A stretch of 31,190 nucleotides of DNA from VBCK01 sp035511515. Its GTDB lineage: Bacteria > Pseudomonadota > Gammaproteobacteria > Burkholderiales > Burkholderiaceae_F. The stretch is from NCBI GenBank assembly GCA_035511515.1, contig DATKFG010000093.1:1-31190 (forward strand), written 5' to 3'. The notes under the pieces were generated by a model. It ran no database searches. It saw only the letters and a list, made by a program, of their open reading frames with translations, and had not been told where the DNA came from. The translations under genes were made by a program, and so were the position numbers. Shown here piece by piece: positions 24,972 through 31,190 of the stretch. Within the stretch, counting starts at the first letter, position 1; each line of letters starts with the position of its first letter.

Positions 24972-24998
24972 TCGTGTCGGTCGTGCCCGGCGCGCCCC

Positions 24999-25137
24999 CT
25001 CACCCCTACCCCTCTCCCCCGAGGGGGAGAGGGGAATTGTCTGCTCACCCCTACCCCTCTTCTCTCTGAGGGGGAGAGGGGAACTGTCTGCTCACCCCTC
25101 CCCTCTTCTCTCTCGAGGGGGAGAGGGGAACTGTCTG
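24999..25137. repeat. Three tandem copies of a 45-47 base palindromic repeat in a convergent gap
   Basis: Copies lie at 24999-25043, 25044-25090 and 25091-25137, each starting CTCACCCCT and ending GTCTG. Copy 1 contains a 12-base stem (25009-25020 with 25023-25034) with only two bases between the arms; copies 2 and 3 carry TCTTCTCTCT variants in the left arm. The next bases, CTCAC, begin a fourth copy and contain the stop codon of the TraB-like gene. The array fills nearly all of the gap between the stops of gstA and that gene, and may act as a bidirectional terminator or mRNA-stabilising element. Confidence 0.92.
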
Positions 25138-25138
25138 C

Positions 25139-26113
25139 TCACTCCGGCTGAAGCGGCGTGACGGTGTAGCCGCGCGCTCGCAACTCCTGAACCAGGCCCG
25201 CGGGGCCGAAAAAGTGCAGCGTTCCGACCGCGACCAGGTAAAAACGCCCGTCCCGCAACAGCTGATCGATCCGGTTCGCCATCGCCGCGTTGCGGGCGGT
25301 GATCAGCCGCTCGAATTGCCGCCGCTCGGCCGGATCCGGCGAATCGTGCACACGCTGCAGGTAACCGAGCATCGCCGCCGAATCGGAGTTGCGCCATGCG
25401 GTCACCAGCGTGCGCAGCTCACGCTCGGCTTCGCCGTCCAGCATCGAGCCGACCGTCTGGCGCAGGGCATCGAGCTGCTCGGACGCGGGTTGTGAATCGA
25501 GCAGCTCGAACTGCGCTTCGATGCCTTCGAGCTCGACGATCGGCTTGCCGCTGGAGCCAGCCAACGACGCCAGGTACGCCTCGGTCGCATAGGCCGGCGA
25601 GAACCCCAGTTGGGTCGCCTGCAGGATCACCAGCATATTGGCGAGCATCCACGGCTTCATCTGCCAGGCGCTTTCTGCGGGAATGCCGAACTGCTCCAGC
25701 ACGCGCTGCGTGTCCGCCTTCAGGCCGGCATCGATGCGCGCGTCCAGGCCGGGCTCGCCGGGTGCAAACTGGGCGCGCGTCAGCAGCGCCGCGGCGTTGT
25801 CGCCGAGCTGGGAAACGTCGGCTTCCAGCGCGATCACGTCCACCGCGGACAGGCGCTGGCGCGTGGCCGCATCGGGCGGATAGTCGGCGGCCAGCCCCAC
25901 ATGCAGCGTGCCCATCAGCAACGCATGGCGACCGGCCTTGCGCGCCTCCCACAGGAATCCGTGGCGGGCGGCGCTGCCGGTGGCCGCCGGCGCCGTTGCA
26001 CCGGGGTCCGCGCCGGCCGCTGCGGCCGGTGCCGCCGCGGTCCACAGGCCCAGCAGCAGCCATACGGCGGCGGCCACACGGCCGCCAGCACGCGCCACGC
26101 CGCTATGTGACAC
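25139..26113 (-). CDS. TraB/GumN family protein, exported
   Basis: 324 residues. An N-terminal signal sequence (about 10-33, hydrophobic then Ala-rich) precedes a TraB/GumN (Tiki-like) domain. The conserved GxxH motifs are LMGTLHVG (His71) and VAVGTLHFFG (His300); EADVSQL carries the conserved glutamate. Tiki relatives are metalloproteases, and bacterial members are presumed periplasmic hydrolases, but activity is not established. The start is GTG at 26113, with GGAG ten bases upstream, overlapping the end of the Pat-like gene by 11 nt. A GTG at 26098 is the alternative. Confidence 0.86.
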   Translation of the reverse strand: MSHSGVARAGGRVAAAVWLLLGLWTAAAPAAAAGADPGATAPAATGSAARHGFLWEARKAGRHALLMGTLHVGLAADYPPDAATRQRLSAVDVIALEADVSQLGDNAAALLTRAQFAPGEPGLDARIDAGLKADTQRVLEQFGIPAESAWQMKPWMLANMLVILQATQLGFSPAYATEAYLASLAGSSGKPIVELEGIEAQFELLDSQPASEQLDALRQTVGSMLDGEAERELRTLVTAWRNSDSAAMLGYLQRVHDSPDPAERRQFERLITARNAAMANRIDQLLRDGRFYLVAVGTLHFFGPAGLVQELRARGYTVTPLQPE

Positions 26114-28841
26114 GGACAGTCCGCTCCGCCGCGCCGTCCCGCAGCGACAGCGCGAAGCGAATCACGTGAGAGTCGTCTTCGTCGTGGTGCGGAAGATAGC
26201 CGCGCGCCAGCATCATCCGGCGCATCGCGTCGTTTTCCTTCAACACGTACCCGAAGATCTCAGCCAGGTGGCGGTCTCGCCCGCACTTCTCGAGCGCTTC
26301 CATCATCGCGTGGCCCAGGCCCCGCCGCTGCCAGGAGTCTTCCACCGTGACCCCGAACTCGGCGCGCTCGCCGTCGGCCAGGCGCGCGTAACGGGCGATC
26401 GCCCGGATTTCGCCGGGCTCGGCTTCGGGATCGATCGCGACCAACGCCATCTCCCGATCGTAGTCGATTTGCGTGAAGCGGATCAGCTGCTCCACCGACA
26501 GTTCGCGAAGCGGCGCATGCATCCGCAGGTACAGGGTGTGCCGCGAAAGGCGTGCCACGAAGCGTCGCTCGGCCTCGGCGTCCTCCGGCCGGATCGGCCG
26601 CAGCAACAGGCGCGTTCCGTCGGGCAGCCGCAGCGCGCGCTCGAGCGATTTTGGGTACGGGTGGATCGCCAGGTGCGAATAGGCGGCGTCCGGCCCGATC
26701 GCGCGATCGTCCACGACCACGCGCGCATCCAGCGCGATCACGCCGCGCTCGTCGGCCAGCAAAGGGTTGATGTCCAGTTCGCGCAGGCAGGGCAGCTCGC
26801 AGGCGAGCTCCGATACCCTGACCAGTACATCGACCAGACGCTCCAGGTCAACGGCCGGCATGCCGCGGAAAGCGCCCAGCATCCGGGACACGCGGGTCCG
26901 ATCGATCAGGTCGGACGCGAGCAGCCGATTCAGCGGCGGCAGCGCCAGCGCCGAATCGGACACCACCTGCACCGCGATGCCGCCCATGCCGAACGTCAGC
27001 ACCGGCCCGAAGGACGGATCGCGTGCGATGCCGACGATCAGCTCGCGACCGTTGGGCCGCGCGATCATCTTCTGCACCAGCACGCCGCTGAAGCGCGCCT
27101 GCGCAGCGCGCTTTTCGACCCGCTCACGGATCAGCTCGAAGCCGAGCGCGACCTCCTCGGCGGTCTTCAATGAAAGCAGCACGCCGCCCACTTCGCTCTT
27201 GTGCGTGACGCCCTCGGCGCGCACTTTCAGCACGACCGGCAATCCGATCTGCTCGGCCAGCTCGCGCGCCTGCGCCGCGCTGGTCGCCAGCCGTCCCTGC
27301 GCCACCTCGATGCCGCACGCGGCCAGCATCGCCTTGGCCTCGTCTTCGCCGAGCACGTTGCGGCCGGACTTTCGAGCCGCCTCCACGATCTGGCGGGCGG
27401 CGGCGATGTCCAAGGGCGTTGCGCCGGGCGGCGCCGGATCGAGCGGCGCCGCAAGCTGCAGCCTGAGCTCGCGGTTGCGCACGTACTGGGCCAGGAAGCT
27501 GAATGCCTCCACGCCGTGCTCGGGACTGGCCAGCGCCGACAGGCCCGCCTCCTTCAAAACCGACCGCCCCTTGGCGGCGTCCTCCCCGCCCAGCCAGGCC
27601 AGCACGACCGGCTTGCCGGTGGCCTTGACCGGATCGAGCAGCGCGCGCGCCGCGTCCTGCGCGCCGGCCCGCGCGGTCGGACAGAACAGCACCAGCACGC
27701 CATCGTTGTCGGGATCGGCCGCGAGGATTTCGAACGCGCGCGCCAGCCGCGGCGGGTCCGCGTCGCGGACCACATCGACCGGGTTGCGGTGCGACCAGGT
27801 CGGCGGCAGCGCACCGTCCAGCGCCAGGCGCGCCGCCTCCGACAGGGTGGCGAGCACCGCACCCTGGTCGGCCACCGCGTCGGCGGCCAGAACGCCCGGT
27901 CCGCCCCCGTTGGTCAGGATGGCCAGGCGCGATCCCTTCGGCATCCGCCCGCTGGCCAGCGCTTCGGATGCGACGAACAACTGGTCGTACTCGCGGATGC
28001 GGATCGCGCCGCTGCGGCGCAGCGCGGTGTCCCAGGCCCGGTCGTTGCCGGCCAGGGCGCCGGTGTGGCTGAGCGCGGCGTTGCGCCCGATGGTGTGACG
28101 CCCGGCCTTGAGCACGATCACCGGCTTGATGCCGGCGGCAGCCCGAACCGCCGACAGGAAAAGGCGGGGGTTGTGTACGCCCTCGATGTACAGCGCGATG
28201 CTTCGGGTTTCCGAGTCCATCGCCAGGAAGTCGAGCAGCTCGCCGAACTCGACGTCCGCGCCATCGCCGGTCGTGACCACCGACGAAAATCCGAAACCGG
28301 CCGCCCAGGCGTAATCGAGCAGCGCGGCCGCCACCGCACCGGACTGCGACACCAGCGCCACGCTGCCGGGCCGCGCCGAGGTGCGCGCGGACGTCGCATT
28401 CAAGCCGATCGACGGCCGCACGATGCCAAGGCAGTTCGGACCGATCAGGCGCACGCCGTGGCGGCGTGCGGCCTCGAGCATTTCGTCCTGCAGTTTGCGG
28501 CCCTGCGGCCCGATTTCGGCGAAGCCGGCCGACAGCACCAGCATGGCGGGCACGCCGCGTGCTCCGGCTTCCGCGACCAGCGCGGCCACCGTGCGCGCCG
28601 GCGTTGCGACAACCGCCAGCTCGGGCGCGTGCGGCAGTGCCTGCAGGGAAGCCACGCAGGGGCGTCCTTGCACGCTGTCGTACTTCGGATTGACCGCATC
28701 GATTCGCCCCCGGTAGCCGCCGGCCAGCAGGTTGGCGAAGACGTCGCAGCCTAAAGTCCCCCGCCGCTCGGTCGCGCCGATTACCGCGACCGAAGCAGGA
28801 GCCAGCGCCGAGCGCAGTTGGTGAACGTCGACCATAGCCAT
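26103..28841 (-). CDS. NDP-forming acyl-CoA ligase/GNAT acetyltransferase fusion (Pat/PatZ-like)
   Basis: 912 residues. The order is a CoA-binding domain (about 8-140), a succinyl-CoA-synthetase-like flavodoxin domain with RNAALSHTGAL (His259 in the phosphohistidine position), and an ATP-grasp beta-like domain (about 480-700, EVGGVLLSL and ELDINPLL). A C-terminal GNAT domain follows (about 742-900), with AEFGVTVEDSWQRRGLGHAMM carrying the acetyl-CoA loop. This is the architecture of the protein lysine acetyltransferase Pat, which acetylates and inactivates AMP-forming acyl-CoA synthetases in enterics. Retention of the ligase His means enzymatic ligase activity cannot be excluded. ATG at 28841 is used; ATG at 28835 is nearly equivalent. 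It is divergent from mtnA. Confidence 0.92.
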   Translation of the reverse strand: MAMVDVHQLRSALAPASVAVIGATERRGTLGCDVFANLLAGGYRGRIDAVNPKYDSVQGRPCVASLQALPHAPELAVVATPARTVAALVAEAGARGVPAMLVLSAGFAEIGPQGRKLQDEMLEAARRHGVRLIGPNCLGIVRPSIGLNATSARTSARPGSVALVSQSGAVAAALLDYAWAAGFGFSSVVTTGDGADVEFGELLDFLAMDSETRSIALYIEGVHNPRLFLSAVRAAAGIKPVIVLKAGRHTIGRNAALSHTGALAGNDRAWDTALRRSGAIRIREYDQLFVASEALASGRMPKGSRLAILTNGGGPGVLAADAVADQGAVLATLSEAARLALDGALPPTWSHRNPVDVVRDADPPRLARAFEILAADPDNDGVLVLFCPTARAGAQDAARALLDPVKATGKPVVLAWLGGEDAAKGRSVLKEAGLSALASPEHGVEAFSFLAQYVRNRELRLQLAAPLDPAPPGATPLDIAAARQIVEAARKSGRNVLGEDEAKAMLAACGIEVAQGRLATSAAQARELAEQIGLPVVLKVRAEGVTHKSEVGGVLLSLKTAEEVALGFELIRERVEKRAAQARFSGVLVQKMIARPNGRELIVGIARDPSFGPVLTFGMGGIAVQVVSDSALALPPLNRLLASDLIDRTRVSRMLGAFRGMPAVDLERLVDVLVRVSELACELPCLRELDINPLLADERGVIALDARVVVDDRAIGPDAAYSHLAIHPYPKSLERALRLPDGTRLLLRPIRPEDAEAERRFVARLSRHTLYLRMHAPLRELSVEQLIRFTQIDYDREMALVAIDPEAEPGEIRAIARYARLADGERAEFGVTVEDSWQRRGLGHAMMEALEKCGRDRHLAEIFGYVLKENDAMRRMMLARGYLPHHDEDDSHVIRFALSLRDGAAERTVRVT

Positions 28842-28867
28842 CGGGATATCTTCAGGATCGCTATTTT

Positions 28868-28896
28868 TTGCGGCGCACCATTCAGAGTTCTAATAT
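28868..28896 (+). promoter_or_regulatory. Candidate sigma70 promoter for mtnA
   Basis: TTGCGG at 28868-28873 and TAATAT at 28891-28896 are spaced 17 bases apart, the best sigma70-like pair I see in the window. It points toward mtnA and implies a leader of about 205 bases. Confidence 0.5.
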
Positions 28897-29108
28897 CGGT
28901 CTGCCCTACTCGCGCCGGGGTCATTTCCGCAGTGCAACATTACTCTTGTTTACCGTCGATCGGTTGATCGATCCTTGCCCGTTCTGCGCCCGCAACTTGA
29001 CCGTTCGCAAGCACTGGGACCACGCTTTACCGTACCCTGAGGCCGAAACGAAATGCGCTTGAACGGCGTCGAGCGACGCCGCCTGTGCGCCTGGCCGAGA
29101 ATCCGCCC
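28897..29108 (+). other. Leader region of mtnA with two small inverted repeats
   Basis: Non-coding DNA between the divergent Pat-like gene and mtnA. It holds CGATC-GGTT-GATCG at 28957-28970 and a hairpin GGCGTCG-AG-CGACGCC at 29065-29080, about 30 bases ahead of the mtnA start. I compared it from memory with SAM- and SAH-responsive riboswitches and saw no matching core. Its role is unknown. Confidence 0.45.
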
Positions 29109-30194
29109 ATGAACGTCAATGGCGTTGCCTACCGGTCGATCTGGCCGATCGGACAGCAAGCGGTCGGCATCATCGACCAGACCCGCCTGCCCTACGAGTT
29201 CTGCACGCTGGAGCTCACTGAATGGCGCTCGATGGTCACGGCCATCGCATCGATGCAGGTGCGCGGGGCGCCGTTGATCGGGGTGGCCGCGGCCTACGGG
29301 ATCGCGCTCGCGATGAATCGGGATGCGGCCGATGCCGCGCTCGAGGTGGCCTGCCGCGAGTTGCTGCAGAGCCGGCCCACCGCGGTGAACCTGGGCTGGG
29401 CGGTGAAGCGGGTGCGCGAGCGTCTGGCACGGCTGCGCTCCGCCGACCGGATCGACGCCGCATGGCAGGAAGCCGATGCCATCGCGCAGGAAGATGTCGC
29501 GATCAACCGGTCGATCGGTGCATACGGATCGGCGCTGCTGGCGCAGCTGCACGCGCGCTGCGGCCGACCCGTCAACGTGCTGACCCATTGCAACGCCGGC
29601 TGGATCGCCACGGTGGATTTCGGGACCGCCCTGTCGCCCGTGTATCTGGCATTCGACGCTGGAGTGCCGCTGCACGTGTGGGTCGACGAGACCAGGCCCC
29701 GCAACCAGGGGCTGCTCACGGCCTGGGAGCTGGCCGCGCACGGCGTACCGCACACGCTGATCGCGGACAACGCCGGCGGGCACCTGATGCAACACGGTCG
29801 AGTCGACATCGTGCTGGTCGGTGCCGATCGGGTCGGGCGCCGTGGCGACGTGTGCAACAAGATCGGCACTTATCTGAAAGCGCTGGCCGCGCACGACAGC
29901 GCCGTGCCGTTCTACGCTGCGGTGCCTTCGCCGACCATCGACTGGGAGCTCGCAGAAGCGGTCCGTGAGGTGCCGATCGAGGAGCGTGCCGCCTCCGAGT
30001 TGCGAGTCGTGCACGGCCTGGACCGTGAAGGCCGGCGCGCCAGCGTCGAGGTGGCGCCGCCCACGTCCGCCGTGGCCAACCCGGCCTTCGACGTAACTCC
30101 GGCGCGCCTGGTGACCGGATTGATCACCGAGCGGGGCATCGTGGGCCCGGACGAGCTCGAGAGCCTGTTTCCCGAGGTCAGCGCAACGCACTGA
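29109..30194 (+). CDS. mtnA: S-methyl-5-thioribose-1-phosphate isomerase
   Basis: 361 residues. Family motifs are RGAPLIGVAAAYG (52-64), NVLTHCNAGW with the catalytic Cys161, VDETRPRNQG (192-201), IADNAGGHLM (218-227) and VLVGADRVGRRGDVCNKIGTY, where Asp240 matches the catalytic aspartate. It converts methylthioribose-1-phosphate to methylthioribulose-1-phosphate in methionine salvage. ATG at 29109 is preferred; a GTG at 29085 would add eight residues of no family character. No other salvage genes (mtnB, mtnC, mtnK, mtnP) lie in the window, so it acts alone here; the partner genes must be elsewhere. Confidence 0.93.
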   Translation: MNVNGVAYRSIWPIGQQAVGIIDQTRLPYEFCTLELTEWRSMVTAIASMQVRGAPLIGVAAAYGIALAMNRDAADAALEVACRELLQSRPTAVNLGWAVKRVRERLARLRSADRIDAAWQEADAIAQEDVAINRSIGAYGSALLAQLHARCGRPVNVLTHCNAGWIATVDFGTALSPVYLAFDAGVPLHVWVDETRPRNQGLLTAWELAAHGVPHTLIADNAGGHLMQHGRVDIVLVGADRVGRRGDVCNKIGTYLKALAAHDSAVPFYAAVPSPTIDWELAEAVREVPIEERAASELRVVHGLDREGRRASVEVAPPTSAVANPAFDVTPARLVTGLITERGIVGPDELESLFPEVSATH

Positions 30195-30270
30195 GCAACG
30201 GTTGCCTGTCGCACGGGTATGCCGGACAATTCCCAGGAGAATCAATCGTTCCTCGGCTGGAAAGCCGCCC

Positions 30271-31083
30271 ATGTACGGACCACCGACCGTAGCACCTGTG
30301 CAGCCTCCGGTCACGCCATTGGCACCCGCGGTCAAGCGCTGGTCGGCAAGTCCGCTTGCGCGTGACCGCAATCACCCGGTCGAGGGCGAAGTGTGCGCCA
30401 CGATGTGGCCCACGCGCACGCTGGCCGAGCGCGAGCGCTGGTTCGACGAGCTGTACGTCTGGACCGAGGGATTCCAGGCTTCGACCACGCAGCGCGCGCG
30501 CATCCAGATCGCCGCGCTCGATCATGCGTTGCGAATGCTCGATTGCGAGTCCGCCGACTCGGTGGCGGTCACGCTGTCGTTCGGAACGGCCGAGCGCCAC
30601 CTGGACTCGATCGTGCGGCGCCTGCAGCTGTATCCACTGGTGGCGCACCGGGCGGTGGTGATCCTGCGCGGCGCGCTCGACCGCGTGCGCTCGCAGTACC
30701 GGATCCGCGCGTTGATCGACTACCTGCGGTCGGGGCAGATCACGGTCGGTTATCGCGTTTCGGCGCCGCGCGTGACGATGGAGATCCGGTCCCTGGACCT
30801 GGTGCAACCCGAGTTCGCCAAGGTGCTCGCGCCGACCTCGAACCGGGAAGAATTCTGGAAGGACTTCGTCTCCGAGGCGCGGGTCGCGGGCATCGCGCCG
30901 CAGTCGCTGATCGTGGCGGGCCTGGAGACGGAGCGGCAACTGGAACTGGCCCGGCAAGCCGGGATCCGCTTCGGCCAGGGCAATGCGGTTCGCCCCTCCT
31001 TCGAGCCGCCCGACACGCGCGATCGCAGCCGCACGCGTTCGCAGGAGGCGCCCGCCCCGCCCACGCTGTCGCCCTTTTTCTGA
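30271..31083 (+). CDS. Degenerate EAL-domain protein
   Basis: 270 residues. A Pro-rich N-terminus (1-25) precedes a region with the skeleton of an EAL phosphodiesterase. RARIQIAALDHAL, VAVTLSFGTAERHLDSIVRR (in place of the N-x-S strand) and the closing SLIVAGLETERQLELARQAGI (compare AEGVETEEQL) are recognisable. The E-x-L signature, the ELTE glutamate, the DDFG aspartates and the catalytic lysine strand are not present. It is therefore unlikely to hydrolyse cyclic-di-GMP; it may bind it or have another regulatory partner. The start is ATG at 30271 with GGAAAG seven bases upstream. It follows mtnA by 76 nt on the same strand. Confidence 0.7.
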   Translation: MYGPPTVAPVQPPVTPLAPAVKRWSASPLARDRNHPVEGEVCATMWPTRTLAERERWFDELYVWTEGFQASTTQRARIQIAALDHALRMLDCESADSVAVTLSFGTAERHLDSIVRRLQLYPLVAHRAVVILRGALDRVRSQYRIRALIDYLRSGQITVGYRVSAPRVTMEIRSLDLVQPEFAKVLAPTSNREEFWKDFVSEARVAGIAPQSLIVAGLETERQLELARQAGIRFGQGNAVRPSFEPPDTRDRSRTRSQEAPAPPTLSPFF

Positions 31084-31096
31084 GCCGGCCCTCACC

Positions 31097-31190
31097 CCCT
31101 CACCCCCTCCCCTCTCCCGCTGCGCGGGCGAGGGGCGATCGATTGCCCCAGGTTCAAAGTTGTTCCAAAGGTACGACCGATCGCCCCTCG
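31097..31190. repeat. Dispersed palindromic repeat at window end, same module as at 4810
   Basis: Bases 31097-31139 are identical to 4810-4852 (43 bases). In addition, 31129-31141 (CGAGGGGCGATCG) is repeated in inverted orientation at 31178-31190, where the window ends, so an opposed second copy probably begins there. The 36 bases between (31142-31177) contain no gene. It follows the stop of the EAL-like gene and may serve as its terminator. Confidence 0.85.

Noticed and set aside
28868..29062. 64-codon plus-strand frame ahead of mtnA
   Set aside because: No ribosome-binding site, no family resemblance, and it begins at the candidate -35 element; it is treated as non-coding leader.
28897..29108. 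SAM or SAH riboswitch upstream of mtnA
   Set aside because: I saw no conserved core of the known classes; only generic hairpins are visible.
30219..30365. 48-codon ORF overlapping the start of the EAL-like gene in another frame
   Set aside because: There is no ribosome-binding site and it overlaps the better-supported start at 30271; a frameshift joining the two was considered but no family match supports it.

Overview
The window is GC-rich, densely coded chromosomal DNA with short or overlapping gene junctions, GTG starts and almost no non-coding space. Gene content and protein style suggest a betaproteobacterium, probably order Burkholderiales. The pointers are a LivF of the GAGRTT type, a TetR regulator heading a fatty-acid operon, a fused 3-hydroxyacyl-CoA dehydrogenase/enoyl-CoA hydratase of about 800 residues, and a Pat-type CoA ligase-acetyltransferase. 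This placement is inference; there is no rRNA or other marker gene. No tRNA, CRISPR array, IS element or phage gene was seen.

Region 1 (1-10626, minus strand) is transport and activation of small carboxylates and quaternary amines. In transcription order: an AMP-forming acyl-CoA synthetase, livG, livF, two tandem near-duplicate periplasmic binding proteins, an array of GC-rich palindromic repeats, livH, livM, a fused glycine-betaine-type binding protein/permease, a cupin, and a flavin amine oxidase of the sarcosine oxidase type cut by the window edge. The Liv genes form a complete ABC importer; the ligase at the head suggests that the imported acid is turned into a CoA thioester. The last three genes look like a small N-methyl-amine module.

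Region 2 (10767-14834) is a mixed block: a LysE-type exporter and an MFS transporter (plus strand), a secreted protein of unknown function (plus), a membrane-anchored alpha/beta hydrolase (minus), and a YCII/DGPFAETKE-type protein (plus).

Region 3 (14849-24217, minus strand) is a beta-oxidation operon: tetR, acyl-CoA dehydrogenase, fused HAD/ECH, thiolase, a second enoyl-CoA hydratase/isomerase, a PaaI-type thioesterase, an HSDL2-like SDR, then an HDOD protein. The junctions are tight. A palindromic operator-like sequence lies just downstream of a TTGACA element ahead of tetR, so one TetR repressor probably controls the set.

Region 4 (24363-31190) holds gstA (plus), three tandem palindromic repeats, a TraB/GumN protein and a Pat-like CoA ligase-GNAT fusion (both minus), then mtnA of methionine salvage and a degenerate EAL-domain protein (plus). 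It ends in another copy of the repeat seen at 4.8 kb.

The most unusual item is the repeat array at 4681-4957. It supplies the start site of livH and forms three chained mini-ORFs that bridge the second binding-protein gene to livH with no untranslated gap longer than 6 nt. No gene-free stretch exceeds 300 bases. I did not find a clearly new multi-gene system.
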